64,000 nt of DNA from CAYNQN01 sp964530525 (GCA_964530525.1 CAZHBH010000001.1:1-64000); one strand, 5' to 3'; numbered from the stretch's first letter, positions 1 through 10,916 are shown. Numbers and translations are program-made. Notes: generated by a model from the sequence alone, not told the origin.

Positions 1-3000
1 AGGTGTGGGTGGTCTTGCCCCCTGGGGAAGCCGTGACGACGTAGCCCGTGATGGGGCTTCCACCGTCGTCGGCAGGCGGGGTCCAGCTGACGTGGGCCAT
101 GAGGGGCCCGGCCTCAGCTGAGACGTCTGTGGGGGCACCCGGTGCTGTGGCACCGCCCTGGACGGTGGTCACCGCCTGGGTGGCGTTGTGGACCACACAG
201 CTCAGCTTCACGTACACGTCCTGGAAGACGATCTCGGTCGGTGGCACGTGGATCGTGATGTTCAGCGGGGAGCGCATCGCGTAGGCGATGTCTTGTGCAG
301 CGCTGGCGGTCACGGTTCCAGAAGCGCCGAGGGTGATGGTCGCAGTCGGATCGGTGATCGTGTAGCCCTCTGGGAACTCCCAGAGCTGCTCTGATCCACC
401 CGATGCCTGCATCGCCAGGTCCATGTCCTCCATGTAGATGACCTCTGCCTGGGCCTCGATGGCCAGGTTGGCGAGGGTCTCTGGCAGCGTCACCGACCAG
501 CTGAAGCTGACGTCTCCAGAACCACCGTTGGCAAGGGCCTCAGGCACTGTGGCGTCCAGCTCGGTGCCGAGGAACAAGATCCCGTCCGGTGGGGCCACGA
601 GGTTCTTCATGATCCCCTCGGAGAAGGTGTCGGCTCCCTGGCACTCGAACACGGGCTCGGCGAAGTCCTCGTCGATCTCGTAGTCCTGTGCAGGGCTAGC
701 TGAGCCCTCGAAGGCCTCTGGGTCCTCTGGCGTGAACACCGCAGACAGAGAGTGAGATCCCGGTGCCAGGCTGTTCACGACCACCTCGGCTTGGCCACCG
801 GTGACGGCCACGGGGCCGGCGATGGTGGTCTCACCATCGATGAAGGTGACAGTTCCCACGGCCTCGGAAGGTGTGATCGTGGCCGTGAGGGTCACGTCCT
901 CGCCGAGGTGAGCGGAGCCCTCCGGGTCGATCGCGAGGGTCGTACCGGTCTCGACTGGACCCACGGGGGCTGCGTCGATGATGTAGGGCACACCTTCGGA
1001 CTCAGATGGCGAGAAGGCCAGCTCGTCGGTGGGCACGAACTCGGCGAACAGCTCGTGGCTACCCAGCTCCAAGTCGTTGACCACCAGGGTGGCAACTCCC
1101 TCGACCAGCTCAGCGGTGCCGATGGTGCCGTGCTCGTCACCGAAGGTGACCGAGCCCACTGCTTCGGATGGCATGACAGTGGCCGTGAGGGTCACGTCTG
1201 TGCCCTCGGTGGCGTGCTCGGCGGGGCTGACCTCCAAGGTAGTGGTGGTCTCCACGGCGGGCTCCACGACCTGGTGGGCCACAGCAGCCGATGTGGAGCC
1301 GTTCACCGCCGAGGGGTTGGCCGAGGTGAACGTGGCCGTGAGGCTGTGCTCACCCAGGCCCAGACTCCAGGCGGTGCGTGTGGCAACTCCCTCGTTGACA
1401 GTTGCAATGCCCAATGAGGTCTCACCGTCGAAGAACTCGACCGTGCCCGCGTTGAGGTTGTTCGGACCAACCGTCGCGGTGAGGAGCACTGGCTCACCGG
1501 GGATTGAGCTGCCCTCTGGCAAAGTCGCCAACGAGATGTTCGATGCCGCAGGTGACCCGGCGGGAACCACGACTTGGGTGAACCTGGGGCTGACCGACGA
1601 CAGGAACTCGGGGTTGTCGGGAGCGAACTCCCCCCACACCTCGTAGGTGCCCGCCGGCAGCGTCGCCGTCGCAGGAGAGTTGCTGAGGCGACCTAGACCT
1701 CGGCCGTCCCCTGATCGGGCGATGAACGTCACCGTCCCCGTACCGAGAGGCGTAACGACGTCGGTCTCGGTGTTCTCGGCGAAGTACGACATCACGCCCG
1801 TCATGCGGGGGTTAGCGTTCATGACATAGCTGGCGTAGCCATTGATCTGGCTCCATGCCACACCTTCTACTGCCGGGAACGGCGGAATCGGTCGTGGGTC
1901 ACCATCCGCAGTTGAGTTGGTACCCGCCTGACCGACCGGGAAGATCGACTGGATCTGTGAGTGGGTCTGGAAGGGATCTTCGGTGCTAACCGGGACCACC
2001 GTATAGGTGACCTCAATGGGATCCGACGGCAGGCATCCGGAATTGTAGGGGGCCTGAGGGTTGTCCCCGGTGGTGGGAGCCATGGGGTCGGCCCAGAGCT
2101 TCACGGTGTGCTCGCCGAGCGAGGTGGGGATGCTCTGGTCGAAGTACTCATATCGACCGAAGCTCTGAGTTCCGGTCGGAACCCCATCGATCTCCACGTA
2201 GACGGATACCGAGCCGTAAGGCTCCACGCACTCCACCGGCCCTACCTCGAAGCCCCAAGTGGCGCTGTTCTGGGTGGTGATACCGGGGAATAGATCGCCG
2301 CCTCTCAGTCCGCTGAAGGTGCGCTCCAACGTGAACTTGCGCATCTCCCCGCTCACGTCGATAGGTGCGGAGTTCGACTCGGCCGCTCCCCACCACCAGT
2401 TGGAACCTGGGTACGACGGCGTGAACACCGCCCGAAGGGAGTGAGGACCGGGCGAGAGGGCGATCTGCGTTTGGATGATCCCATCGCTCGACGGACTGAG
2501 GGTGGTCGAGGACGATGTGCGGACCTGTTGCAGCGCTGGATTCGGCTCTAGGTCGTCTATGAGGGTGACGCTTCCCTGCAGTGGAGCGGGGGCTGCCACG
2601 GAGTTCGGCGCGGGGGTCACTCGAATCGTTACGGGCACCGATGCCGCCGTCGCAGCTATCTCCTGCACCTCGAGCTCGACATTGACCTCGTGCTTCTCTA
2701 CGGCTGGGTAAACCGTGTGAGCGGTGGGCGACGACGGAGCACTGGAGGCGAACTGGAGGCGAGCTCCTTGAATGGGCACGAAGACCGCCGTCAGCTCGTT
2801 CTCCCCGACGGGCAGGGGTGGCCAACTGCCTCCTGCACCCTCCTCCCGCGGTATCACGTCACTCCCCGTCACAGTCGGTGTGTTGAATGTGAATGGGAAC
2901 CCTTGCTGAACGAGTGTCCCGTTTGAGTAGAAGTCGATCTGGTTGGTGTTGAAGCTGAACAGCCCGAAGTCCGTCGAAGCAGTCGCCGTCACCGTGATCG

Positions 3001-5026
3001 GCTCTCCGTAGAAGCTGTACGGCTGGCTCACCGTGACGTCAGCGATCTCGACCGGCATGCCCGCCGCCGGGGTACCCGTGAGCGTCCAGTCGAAGTCCAC
3101 GACCCCACCCGACAGCGCCGAGTTCACCGGGGCGGCAAGAGAGATGCCGCTTTCGGTGATGCACCCCTGCGCGGCCGGGATGTAGCTACCGGGTTGGCTG
3201 GGGAGCGGCAGGTCGCCAGAAGTGCCGGAACGAGTGCCCTCGAAGGCCACCTCGAAGGGGCCGAGCGCACAGGAGCTGCCGAACGAGACGGTGCCGCCTC
3301 CGAAGTTCGCCTCCGTGACCTGGAAGAAGAGGTCACCGGCGAGTTCGGCTTCGGCTCCGGGTAGCCAGCTGCTGGTCCCGTCGTCCCAAACGTTGTCGAG
3401 ACCCCCGACCGTCGTGCCGTTGGCCTGCACGAGCGAGCCGGTGATCGTCCCGCCCGGGATCGTGTAGGTGGTGGACGGAACCAGGAACGTACCAGCAAGG
3501 GTCTGGAAGCCCGTGTGGTCGGTGCGGTAGCTGCCGTTGAGGAAGGTGCTGGCGGGAACAGCGGCAGTCGCGTTGTTGAGCGTGATCGTCCCGGTGAGCG
3601 GGAAGTTCGAACCGTTGACAACGGAGCTGTTGGTCGTGAGCGACGCAGAGACGCCGGCTGTCCCGAAGCCCGGGAGGTACTCGGTGTCACCGTCGTACTC
3701 AGCCCTCATAATGTGCCCACCTTCGGCGAGCGGACCGGTGGTGAAGACGGCGAACCCTTCAGCCAGGGATGCCTCACCGACGAGGGAGTCGCCGTCGTAG
3801 AGGCGGACCATCCCAGTGGGATCCTGTGTCGCGTCGCCGGTCGGCTCCACCGTGACCGTCACGTCGATGGGACTAGCGATCGCCTGGCCCCCGTTGGTCG
3901 GCGGGTTCGAGTTCGACGGGACGACAGAGAGCTGCACCGGCGTGCGGTTCGCGGGGTTGGTCACCGTCACCACGACGGCGTTCGACGTCGAGCCCTCGAA
4001 CAGCGGGCTTCCCAGGTAGGTGGCCGTGATGGAGCGCGTGCCGACGTTGTTCAACGTCGCTTCGAAGGAAGCGACGCCGTCAGCGTTCAGCTCGGCCAAG
4101 CCGAGGGACACGCCACCGTCGGCGAAGCGCACCGCCCCCGACGAGGCCGGCCCGTCGGCTGTCGTGACGGTGGCCGTCAGCATCGACTTCGAGCCACCCG
4201 GCAGAAGCGTCGGGTTGGCGGTCAGAGCGGTCGTCGTCGGGATCGTCGTGGTGCCCGACGAGATGACCGTGCCGAACAGCACAGGAGCCGGAACGTTGCC
4301 CTGGGCCCAGCAGTAGACCGTGGCCTGCGCGTAGTTGTTGTTGGCGAGGAACGTGTAGCCCGTGCTGGCACGGTCGAGTCCGGAGACCCTCGTCGAGATC
4401 GTCGAACCCTCGGCACCGGTCGCGCGCACCGTCACGTCGAACGACGGGTGCTTGAAGGGCGTGGAGTTGTCGGGCAACGAGGGGTTCTTCACCACGGCAC
4501 CGACCGAGAGCACCAAGCGAGCTGGGCTGAAGCTCTCGTCCACCGCTATGCCGTAGGGGCCCGCCGTGCCGTAGGTCGAGTCGGGAACTATGGACACGCT
4601 GACGAGCTCCGCGTTGGTCGGGAGGTTGAACATCAGCTTGATGTCCTCGAGGCCCGTGACGGTTACCTCACCGACGAGGTCGTTGAAGGCCTTGTCGGGC
4701 AGGTAGCCCTCGTCGGGGATCACCCGGAACGTGAACTCCGTGTCGGGCTCGACGGTCTCGGGGTGCTCGATGGTGAAGCCGAGGGGCTCGAACTGGGTCT
4801 GGCCTATGCCTGCCGCCTCGCCGATGCACTCGCTGGTCCACACGGTGTGCGTCGCCTCGGTGTTCTCGGGCTCCTGGGCGCCGGAGATCGAGGGCGGTGG
4901 AACCGCCAAGGCCAGGAGCGAGCCGACCATGGCCAAGACCAACAAGGCCACGGTGGCAGCTCGCCACCTCTTCATGTGTGGCGACGCGGACGCGCCGCGC
5001 GCACCTCTACCCAACGACTTGCTCAT
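1..5026 (-). CDS. Very long secreted Ig-like repeat protein, 3' end outside window
   Basis: One uninterrupted minus-strand frame runs from an ATG at 5024-5026 to the left edge: 1675 codons with no stop, so the C-terminus is missing. A GGGGGG ribosome site lies 5 nt upstream. A basic N-terminus ([11 protein letters not shown]..., second Met at residue 18) and the hydrophobic stretch [17 protein letters not shown] at about 25-42 form an export signal. The mature part is a string of beta-rich domains of about 95-100 residues. Several are clear bacterial Ig-like repeats (Big_3_5 style) with [28 protein letters not shown] and SLGIATV-type motifs, at about 260-355, 360-460, 1165-1255, 1262-1355 and 1360-1450. 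At about 1625-1675 a fibronectin type III domain begins ([30 protein letters not shown]). Such proteins are usually cell-surface or matrix proteins. No ligand can be inferred. Antisense frames overlap it but lack any signal or domain. Confidence 0.88.
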   Translation of the reverse strand, partial: MSKSLGRGARGASASPHMKRWRAATVALLVLAMVGSLLALAVPPPSISGAQEPENTEATHTVWTSECIGEAAGIGQTQFEPLGFTIEHPETVEPDTEFTFRVIPDEGYLPDKAFNDLVGEVTVTGLEDIKLMFNLPTNAELVSVSIVPDSTYGTAGPYGIAVDESFSPARLVLSVGAVVKNPSLPDNSTPFKHPSFDVTVRATGAEGSTISTRVSGLDRASTGYTFLANNNYAQATVYCWAQGNVPAPVLFGTVISSGTTTIPTTTALTANPTLLPGGSKSMLTATVTTADGPASSGAVRFADGGVSLGLAELNADGVASFEATLNNVGTRSITATYLGSPLFEGSTSNAVVVTVTNPANRTPVQLSVVPSNSNPPTNGGQAIASPIDVTVTVEPTGDATQDPTGMVRLYDGDSLVGEASLAEGFAVFTTGPLAEGGHIMRAEYDGDTEYLPGFGTAGVSASLTTNSSVVNGSNFPLTGTITLNNATAAVPASTFLNGSYRTDHTGFQTLAGTFLVPSTTYTIPGGTITGSLVQANGTTVGGLDNVWDDGTSSWLPGAEAELAGDLFFQVTEANFGGGTVSFGSSCALGPFEVAFEGTRSGTSGDLPLPSQPGSYIPAAQGCITESGISLAAPVNSALSGGVVDFDWTLTGTPAAGMPVEIADVTVSQPYSFYGEPITVTATASTDFGLFSFNTNQIDFYSNGTLVQQGFPFTFNTPTVTGSDVIPREEGAGGSWPPLPVGENELTAVFVPIQGARLQFASSAPSSPTAHTVYPAVEKHEVNVELEVQEIAATAASVPVTIRVTPAPNSVAAPAPLQGSVTLIDDLEPNPALQQVRTSSSTTLSPSSDGIIQTQIALSPGPHSLRAVFTPSYPGSNWWWGAAESNSAPIDVSGEMRKFTLERTFSGLRGGDLFPGITTQNSATWGFEVGPVECVEPYGSVSVYVEIDGVPTGTQSFGRYEYFDQSIPTSLGEHTVKLWADPMAPTTGDNPQAPYNSGCLPSDPIEVTYTVVPVSTEDPFQTHSQIQSIFPVGQAGTNSTADGDPRPIPPFPAVEGVAWSQINGYASYVMNANPRMTGVMSYFAENTETDVVTPLGTGTVTFIARSGDGRGLGRLSNSPATATLPAGTYEVWGEFAPDNPEFLSSVSPRFTQVVVPAGSPAASNISLATLPEGSSIPGEPVLLTATVGPNNLNAGTVEFFDGETSLGIATVNEGVATRTAWSLGLGEHSLTATFTSANPSAVNGSTSAAVAHQVVEPAVETTTTLEVSPAEHATEGTDVTLTATVMPSEAVGSVTFGDEHGTIGTAELVEGVATLVVNDLELGSHELFAEFVPTDELAFSPSESEGVPYIIDAAPVGPVETGTTLAIDPEGSAHLGEDVTLTATITPSEAVGTVTFIDGETTIAGPVAVTGGQAEVVVNSLAPGSHSLSAVFTPEDPEAFEGSASPAQDYEIDEDFAEPVFECQGADTFSEGIMKNLVAPPDGILFLGTELDATVPEALANGGSGDVSFSWSVTLPETLANLAIEAQAEVIYMEDMDLAMQASGGSEQLWEFPEGYTITDPTATITLGASGTVTASAAQDIAYAMRSPLNITIHVPPTEIVFQDVYVKLSCVVHNATQAVTTVQGGATAPGAPTDVSAEAGPLMAHVSWTPPADDGGSPITGYVVTASPGGKTTHT

Positions 5027-5092
5027 TGAACCCCCCTGGATTGCTTCTGACTGGATGACTGACTGCTACTGACTTGCTTGGAACTCGTTCTC

Positions 5093-5989
5093 CTAGAGCT
5101 GAGGTGAGCCCGGCTTGCGGGCCGAGGCCAACGCGTGGCCCTCGGCGATGACCTTGCGGACCATCTGCACGGTCGGACGATCCCGGTCGGTGGCCCGGAA
5201 GGCGATCGACACGGGCACCACCCAGCCCGACTGCTCGACGGCCAACTCCACGAGCTGGCCGGAGGCGAGCTCGGAGGCGACCACCGAGTGGGCCGCCACC
5301 CTCAACCCGCCGAGGTCGCCGTCGGTGGACTCACCGCTCATCCCCGACACCGGCAACCCCACCGGGAGCGTGCCGAGCTCCATCAACGAGATCGAGCCCT
5401 CGCGCTTGGCCAACGGGTGCTCGGGCGGGGCGACCCACACGACCGGGTCGGTGAACACCTCCTCGGCCACGATCCCGATGGACGACGGCGAGAGCTCGCC
5501 GTCACCGTGACCGTTGCCCGACGAGGAACCGTTGGAGGCGAGCTTCGAGATGTCCGAAGCGGTGAAGACGCCCACCGCCACGTCGGCCCCGCCATCGACG
5601 AGGGCACGCAGTACGTTGGCAGCATCGTCACCCGTCGAGAGCTCGATGCTCGAGGCGCTGGCCAGGTTCTGCAGGAAGGGGACCACCGCCGTGCTCACGG
5701 AAGCCTGCACCCGGACCCTCAGGTGATCGTCGTCGTCCACCACCACCAGGGCCTGCTCGACCAGGGCGACCGCCTGGGAGGCGTAGGGGAAGAGTCGGAA
5801 GCCGGCGGTGGTCGGCTGCATGCCGAAGGCCACACGGTCGAAGAGCTGGACGCCCAACCGGGCCTCGAGACGGCGGATGCGCTCCGACACGGACTGCTGC
5901 GAGACACCGAGCTTGGCTGCCGCACGGGTGACCGAGCGCTCCGACGCCACGATGATGAAGGAACGGAGGTCATCGATGCTCAGTGCCAT
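5093..5989 (-). CDS. LysR-family transcriptional regulator
   Basis: The 298-residue protein starts MALSIDDLRSFIIVASERSV. The ATG at 5987-5989 has GGTGG 6 nt upstream, whereas the frame's upstream ATG at 6046 would add 19 residues unlike the family. Residues about 1-60 are the winged helix-turn-helix (SVTRAAAKLGVSQQSVSERIRRLEARLGVQLFDR). The rest is a periplasmic-binding-like effector domain. A Gly/Ser-rich insert (NGSSSGNGHGDGE) in the effector domain is unusual. It is divergent from an MFS exporter 112 nt away, the classic layout for a LysR protein controlling its neighbour and itself. The effector is unknown. Confidence 0.9.
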   Translation of the reverse strand: MALSIDDLRSFIIVASERSVTRAAAKLGVSQQSVSERIRRLEARLGVQLFDRVAFGMQPTTAGFRLFPYASQAVALVEQALVVVDDDDHLRVRVQASVSTAVVPFLQNLASASSIELSTGDDAANVLRALVDGGADVAVGVFTASDISKLASNGSSSGNGHGDGELSPSSIGIVAEEVFTDPVVWVAPPEHPLAKREGSISLMELGTLPVGLPVSGMSGESTDGDLGGLRVAAHSVVASELASGQLVELAVEQSGWVVPVSIAFRATDRDRPTVQMVRKVIAEGHALASARKPGSPQL

Positions 5990-6013
5990 TTTCACCACCC
6001 CCACAGGACAGTT

Positions 6014-6050
6014 CGATATCGGTGCCGCTAGACCACTACGAATCACGATA
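6014..6050. promoter_or_regulatory. Candidate LysR operator in lysR-MFS divergent region
   Basis: CGATATCG (6014-6021) is a perfect 8-bp palindrome. A matching CGATA half-site lies at 6046-6050 and pairs with TATCG at 6017-6021. The sites sit between the divergent starts at 5989 and 6102, where a LysR regulator would bind. This rests on position and symmetry only. Confidence 0.3.
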
Positions 6051-6101
6051 ACTGATTTGTCTGTCCCATGCTAGTACCCAACAGGAAAATTCTTACTCAG
6101 G

Positions 6102-7589
6102 TTGTTCCCGGAAGATGATCCCTTGGAACAGGTGCCACCTGGTTCAGGAAGTAGGGCAGCAGGGTTGACCCTGGCTTCGTCGTCCGGATCACTGCTTCGC
6201 CTGGGCTCCTGGCGTGGGCGGGTGGCGTTGCTGGCCACGGTGCTGGCGAGCTCCACCGCGATGCTCGACTCGACGGTGGCCAACGTGGCGCTCCCCCACA
6301 TCGGCGACGAGCTGGACGCAGGGGTCACCGGGCTGCAGTGGGTGATCACCGGCTACCTGCTGACCCTGGCCTCTCTCATCCTCGTGGGAGGCGCTTTGGG
6401 CGACCGGTTCGGCCGGAAGCGCACGTTCCTGCTGGGGGCGGCGTGGTTCGCGCTCGCATCCCTGGGCTGTGCGCTCGCTCCCACTCTCCCCCTGCTCGTG
6501 GTGGCGCGGATGATGCAGGGCGTGGGCGGCGCACTGCTCACCCCCGCGTCGCTCGCCCTCACGCAGGCGAGCTTCGACCCCGAAGACCGGGGTGCAGCCG
6601 TGGGCGCGTGGGCGGGCATGGGTGGGCTCGCCATAGCGGTGGGACCCTTGGTCGGCGCCTGGTTGGTGGACGGCCTCGGCTGGCGCTGGGCGTTCCTGCT
6701 CAACCTGCCGCTGCTCGCCGCCGTCGGCGTGGCGGCGCTCGCCATCCCCGAGACAGGCAGGACGCGCGAGCGCACATCCTTCGACCTGGCGGGTGCCGTG
6801 CTCGGAGTCGCCACGCTGGGAGCGGCGACGTGGGCGCTCACCCAGGGACCCGAGCTGGGGTGGGGGGCACCGAGCGTGATCGCGTCGGCCCTGGGCGCCG
6901 TGGCCTCAGCAGCGGTGTTCGTGTGGTTGGAGCACCGGAAGGCGAACCCGATGGTGCCCGGAGAGCTGTTCCGATCGCGCACGTTCACCGTGCTGAACAT
7001 CGCGACTTTCGCTCTCTACGCCATGCTCGGTGCTCAGCTCTTCCTGGTCGTGTACCAGTTGCAGGTGACCACCGGCTGGTCGGCCACGCTCGCCACCACC
7101 GCCCTCATACCCACCACCTTGTTGATGGTCGCCGGCTCGGCCTGGTCCGGCGCCATCTCGGCGCGCATCGGGCCCAAGCCACAGATGGTCATCGGTCCCC
7201 TGCTCGCTGCGATCGGAGTGGTGCTGCTCGCGGGCATCGACGACGGCACCTCGTGGTGGATCGACGTCCTCCCGGGCGCCACCATCCTCGGCCTCGGCCT
7301 GGTGACGTTCGTGGCCCCGCTCACCGCGTCGGTCCTCGCCGCCGTGGAGGAGAGCCGCGTCGGCACCGCGAGCGGGATCAACAACGCCGTGGCACGCACG
7401 GGGAGCCTAGTGGCCGTCGCCCTCATCCCCGGCGTTGCCGGGCTCGCCTCGGCGAGCGGGAACGACGCCGTCACCGACGCCTACCGCCTCGGGATGCTCC
7501 TCACGGCGGCGCTCGGCCTTGCGGCCGCCCTGGTGTCGGCCACGGCCCTCCCCCGCCACGTCGAGCTTCCGACCGACCGCTCCCACTGA
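6102..7589 (+). CDS. MFS drug-efflux transporter, DHA2 (14-TM) type
   Basis: This integral membrane exporter, up to 495 residues, probably exchanges protons for a hydrophobic drug or metabolite. Visible family motifs are LDSTVANVALP in TM1, the loop motif GGALGDRFGRKRTFL, GPLVGAWLVDGLGWRWAFLLNLP (motif C) and a C-terminal half with further TM segments, as in the EmrB/QacA group. The start is uncertain: TTG at 6102 gives the longest form, but GTG at 6132 is also possible and no strong ribosome site separates them. It is divergent from the LysR gene, which probably regulates it. Substrate cannot be predicted. Confidence 0.88.
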   Translation: MFPEDDPLEQVPPGSGSRAAGLTLASSSGSLLRLGSWRGRVALLATVLASSTAMLDSTVANVALPHIGDELDAGVTGLQWVITGYLLTLASLILVGGALGDRFGRKRTFLLGAAWFALASLGCALAPTLPLLVVARMMQGVGGALLTPASLALTQASFDPEDRGAAVGAWAGMGGLAIAVGPLVGAWLVDGLGWRWAFLLNLPLLAAVGVAALAIPETGRTRERTSFDLAGAVLGVATLGAATWALTQGPELGWGAPSVIASALGAVASAAVFVWLEHRKANPMVPGELFRSRTFTVLNIATFALYAMLGAQLFLVVYQLQVTTGWSATLATTALIPTTLLMVAGSAWSGAISARIGPKPQMVIGPLLAAIGVVLLAGIDDGTSWWIDVLPGATILGLGLVTFVAPLTASVLAAVEESRVGTASGINNAVARTGSLVAVALIPGVAGLASASGNDAVTDAYRLGMLLTAALGLAAALVSATALPRHVELPTDRSH

Positions 7590-7715
7590 CCCCGCCACCG
7601 GACGCCACCGCGCTGGCACGGGGAGAGCGCAGAGCGGTGAAAGATCCGTGGCGCGACATCCGAGGCACTGCGAGACTGGACCCACCCCCGACCACTGAAG
7701 CACGAGGAGATGGCC

Positions 7716-8183
7716 ATGGCCGTGAACCCGATCCCCGAAGGCTACCCACGCATCTGCGCATCGCTGATAGTCGACGGAGCAGGCGACGCCATCGAGTTCT
7801 ACAAGGACGTCTTCGGCGCCACCGAGCGCATGAGGATGGAGGGCCCTCCCGGCAAGTTGGGGCACGCCGAGCTCGAGGTGGACGACTCCATCATCATGCT
7901 GGCCGACGAGTTCCCCGACATGGGCTACGTCGGACCGAAGAAGATCGGCGGCACCCCCATCACGATGATGATCTACGTGGAGGACGTCGACGCCACCTTC
8001 CAGAAGGCGCTGGCCGCCGGTGCCACCTCGGTGCGGGAGATCGAGGACCAGTTCTACGGCGACCGCAGCGGGAGCATCGAGGACCCCTGGGGCCACCGCT
8101 GGCACATCGCCACCCACGTGGAAGACGTCTCCCCCGACGAGATGGACCGGCGGGCAGCAGCGATGATGTCGGAGCAGTCCTAG
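7716..8183 (+). CDS. VOC-family (glyoxalase/bleomycin-resistance fold) protein
   Basis: The product has 155 residues and the paired beta-alpha-beta-beta-beta modules of the PhnB-like VOC group: IVDGAGDAIEFYKDVFGATERMRM near the N-terminus, IMMLADEF and the closing DPWGHRWHIATHVEDVS. The second ATG (7716) is preferred because GAGGAG lies 6 nt before it; the first ATG at 7710 abuts the ribosome site. Members bind metal or small ligands, and many are uncharacterised. It follows the MFS gene by 126 nt on the same strand and could be co-transcribed. No specific substrate is claimed. Confidence 0.85.
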   Translation: MAVNPIPEGYPRICASLIVDGAGDAIEFYKDVFGATERMRMEGPPGKLGHAELEVDDSIIMLADEFPDMGYVGPKKIGGTPITMMIYVEDVDATFQKALAAGATSVREIEDQFYGDRSGSIEDPWGHRWHIATHVEDVSPDEMDRRAAAMMSEQS

Positions 8184-8220
8184 CCAGGACCGATCCCGGG
8201 TGAGCAGCGGGGTGCGGACC

Positions 8221-8649
8221 CTACGCGGCGGTCCCGGTGGGCTCGCCTGACTCGGCCCGATCGCCTGACGAGTCGTCGGAGCGCTGCCCGCCACGGTCCG
8301 GGCGATCCTCGGGGTGATCCCCCCGCCCACCACGAACGCCCCTGCCGGGAGGTGGGGGTGGCGGCATCTCTTCGCCGAGGCGCGCTATCACGGCATCGGC
8401 CTGCTCCTGTGTGAGCGTGCCGTCCTCGACCAAGGGCGAGAGCACCTCGGTGAGGTGCTCGATTCGCTTCTCCTTGTGCTCGGCCCGGCGCGCCTCAAGA
8501 TCGGGTGCTCGATCCTCGCTCGGCTGGTCGGTGCTCGCAGGAGCGTCCGACTGGGCGCCCGACATCCCGGGCGCACCCACCACGAGGCCCGCCGCCGCTC
8601 CTGCCGTGAGGCCCGCCGCCAGTCCGACTGCCGCTAGTCGCTTGCCCAT
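8221..8649 (-). CDS. Small exported protein with LTxEQ-type helical motif
   Basis: The protein has 142 residues; the start at 8649 follows AGGAGAG with a 6-nt gap. The N-terminus is a signal sequence (MGKRLAAVGLAAGLTAGAAAGLVVG) ending near SGAQS. The mature protein has a charged helix (EARRAEHKEKRIEHLTEVLSPLVEDGTLTQEQADAVIARL), then a proline run (EMPPPPPPGRG) and a charged, disordered tail rich in Arg, Asp and Gly. The LTQEQ helical hairpin recalls the LTxxQ motifs of Spy/CpxP-type envelope proteins, but similarity is short. It is divergent from the two-component genes at 8822, so it may be a target or accessory sensor of that system. Function is otherwise unknown. Confidence 0.75.
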   Translation of the reverse strand: MGKRLAAVGLAAGLTAGAAAGLVVGAPGMSGAQSDAPASTDQPSEDRAPDLEARRAEHKEKRIEHLTEVLSPLVEDGTLTQEQADAVIARLGEEMPPPPPPGRGVRGGRGDHPEDRPDRGGQRSDDSSGDRAESGEPTGTAA

Positions 8650-8821
8650 CCAACTCTCCTTCGCTCTTCGTTCGGTTGCAGTTCCCGGCTCACACCGGGG
8701 CACCCACGACCTTGAGCGCCCCACGAAAGGACCGGCTCAAGTCCACGCGAGAAGCGCGTAAGAGGAACGTGGATCAGCGGTTCTCACGGGGCTCTGACGA
8801 AGTGGCCGTACGATCTCGCCG

Positions 8822-9517
8822 ATGGCCGAGGAACGAAGGCCCCAGGTGCTCGTGGCCGAGGACGATCGGCAGATCCGAGAGGCGCTCGACAGGGCGCTTC
8901 GGATGGAGGGGTACGACCCGGAGCTGGTTCCCGACGGCGCGGCCGCGCTGCGGGCGGCGGATGGGGCCTCGCTGCCGGACGTGGTCATCCTCGACGTGAT
9001 GATGCCCGAGGTCGACGGTCTCACCGTGTGCCGCTCGCTACGCCGCCAGCACCCATCCCTGCCGATCCTCATGCTCACCGCACGCCACGAGGTCGGCGAC
9101 CGGGTGGCCGGGCTGGACGCCGGCGCCGACGACTACCTCGTGAAGCCCTTCGCGATGAGCGAGCTGGCTGCGAGGCTCCGGTCGCTTCTCCGTCGGACGA
9201 GCCTGACGGACGCCGAGGGGCCCCTGCGCGTCGGGGACCTCGTGGTGGACCCCGCCTCCCGACGGGTGGCTCGGGGAGGCAGGGGCATCGACCTGACCAA
9301 GACCGAGTTCGACCTGCTGGAGCTGCTGGTCGCCAACGTCGGCATCGTGCTCAGCCGCGAGACCATCTACGACCGCATCTGGGGCTTCGACTTCGAGACG
9401 AGCTCACGCTCGCTCGACGTGTACGTGGGGTACCTGAGGGCCAAGACCGAAGCCGGCGGCGAAGAGCGCCTGGTCCACACCGTTCGGGGTGTCGGCTACG
9501 TGCTGAGGGAGCCGTGA
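8822..9517 (+). CDS. OmpR/PhoB-family response regulator
   Basis: The 231-residue response regulator has a receiver domain with acidic pocket residues at about 13-15, phospho-acceptor Asp58 (VVILDVMMP) and Lys108 (YLVKPF). A winged-helix DNA-binding domain follows from about residue 135 ([45 protein letters not shown]). It resembles MprA/TcrA-type actinobacterial regulators. The sensor kinase starts 34 nt downstream, so the pair is an operon. The 172-nt gap to the divergent exported-protein gene probably holds both promoters. Confidence 0.93.
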   Translation: MAEERRPQVLVAEDDRQIREALDRALRMEGYDPELVPDGAAALRAADGASLPDVVILDVMMPEVDGLTVCRSLRRQHPSLPILMLTARHEVGDRVAGLDAGADDYLVKPFAMSELAARLRSLLRRTSLTDAEGPLRVGDLVVDPASRRVARGGRGIDLTKTEFDLLELLVANVGIVLSRETIYDRIWGFDFETSSRSLDVYVGYLRAKTEAGGEERLVHTVRGVGYVLREP

Positions 9518-9551
9518 GGGAGGTCCCGCGCTCCCGGGGGACGACGGCTCC

Positions 9552-10916
9552 GTGAGCCTTCGTTGGCGCATCGCCCTGGCGCTCGCCGTGATCGCAGGGA
9601 TCGTCGGGACGCTGGCTGCCGCCGGTGCCTACCTGGCCACAGCCAGGGGCCTGCAGTCGTCGGTGGACGATGCGCTGGAGGTGCGCGCGCGAGACATCTA
9701 CGGAGCCGGCGTGCGAGGCCGCCCGGGCCCCGGCAGGCCACCACAGCTCGACTGCCCGCCGATCGACGCCCTGAGGGGCCTGTGGGCCACCCAGGTGGTC
9801 ACCGCCACCGGAGACGTCACCGTGTGCGGGCCGGGGCCGGTCACCTTGCCGGTGAACCCGGAAGACCTCGCCGAGGCCGACCACCGAGGGAGCATGCGCT
9901 TCGCCACGGTGGAGGTGGACGGCCACGAATACCGGGTGGTGACGCTCGGATGGGGCAACGGCTCCGCCATCCAGATCGCCCGCGACCTCAACGAGGCCAC
10001 GTCGGTGCTGACAGGCCTGAGGGATCGGCTCGTGGCCATCGTGGGCGCGGCGGTGCTCGCCGCGGCAGGGTTGGGGTGGATGGTGGCGCGGCGGATGGTG
10101 CGACCGGTGGTACGGCTCCGTGATTCCGCCGAGTCGATCGCAGCGACCCAGGATCTGGCCACACCCGTGCCATCGGGGGGGTCGGGTGAGGTGGGCAGCC
10201 TGGCCCGCAGCTTCACGACGATGGTCGAGGCCCTCGCCGCCTCGCGCGACCAGCAGCAGCGCCTGATCTCGGATGCGAGCCACGAGATGCGCACCCCCCT
10301 CACCAGCCTGCGGACCAACCTCGAGCTGCTGGAGCGCCTGGAGGAGATGGGCGATGACGACCGACGAGCCGCGCTGGAGGCGGTGGTGGCCGACGTGGGC
10401 GAGCTCACCCACATGCTCACCGAACTGGTGGAGCTGTCGTCGGACCCCACCAGGGACGAGCCGGCCGAGGAGGCGACGCTGGAGGAGCTGGCCGAGGAGG
10501 TGGCCGCACGAGCCCGCCGGCGCAGCCGTCGCACGATCGTCGTGACCGCCGAGGAACCCGTGCTGCGACTGCTGGTGCGAACCCGGATGGTGCAGCGGGC
10601 CATCGCCAACCTCGTGGACAACGCTCTCAAGTACAGCTCCGCCGACAGCACGGTGGATGTGCGGGTGCGAGGCCCTGAGGTAGAGGTGCGAGATCAGGGC
10701 CCTGGCATCGCCGAGGCAGACCTGCCCCACGTGTTCGACCGCTTCTTCCGCTCCGACGCTGCCCGGACGGAGCCCGGATCGGGCCTGGGCCTGGCCATCG
10801 TGGCCCACGTGGCCGAGCGTCACGGGGGAGCCACCTGGGCGAGAAACGACCCGCAGGGAGGCGCCGTCGTCGGGTTCAGCGTGAGCCCTGCCGGCAAGGG
10901 CGGGGTTCGCGCCTGA
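9552..10916 (+). CDS. Sensor histidine kinase, MprB/TcrY-like
   Basis: The 454-residue membrane kinase starts at GTG. TM1 is at about 6-28, an extracytoplasmic sensor domain of about 125 residues follows, and TM2 is at about 160-180 (VAIVGAAVLAAAGLGWMVA). A HAMP linker comes next (RRMVRPVVRLRDSAESIAA). The dimerisation helix carries the phospho-acceptor His244 in SHEMRTPLTSLRTNLELLERLEE. The ATPase part has the N box NLVDNALKYSS, G1 DQGPGI and G2 GSGLGLAIVAHV. It should phosphorylate the response regulator encoded just upstream. The sensed signal is unknown; the exported protein at 8221 may be part of it. Confidence 0.92.
   Translation: MSLRWRIALALAVIAGIVGTLAAAGAYLATARGLQSSVDDALEVRARDIYGAGVRGRPGPGRPPQLDCPPIDALRGLWATQVVTATGDVTVCGPGPVTLPVNPEDLAEADHRGSMRFATVEVDGHEYRVVTLGWGNGSAIQIARDLNEATSVLTGLRDRLVAIVGAAVLAAAGLGWMVARRMVRPVVRLRDSAESIAATQDLATPVPSGGSGEVGSLARSFTTMVEALAASRDQQQRLISDASHEMRTPLTSLRTNLELLERLEEMGDDDRRAALEAVVADVGELTHMLTELVELSSDPTRDEPAEEATLEELAEEVAARARRRSRRTIVVTAEEPVLRLLVRTRMVQRAIANLVDNALKYSSADSTVDVRVRGPEVEVRDQGPGIAEADLPHVFDRFFRSDAARTEPGSGLGLAIVAHVAERHGGATWARNDPQGGAVVGFSVSPAGKGGVRA

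Noticed and set aside
3515..5029. 504-codon plus-strand open frame
   Set aside because: It is antisense to the Ig-like surface gene, lacks a signal or domain, and is Arg/Gly/His-rich shadow sequence.
6338..8203. 621-codon plus-strand frame overlapping the MFS and VOC genes
   Set aside because: Arg/His/Pro/Gly-rich shadow in a second frame of two recognised genes.
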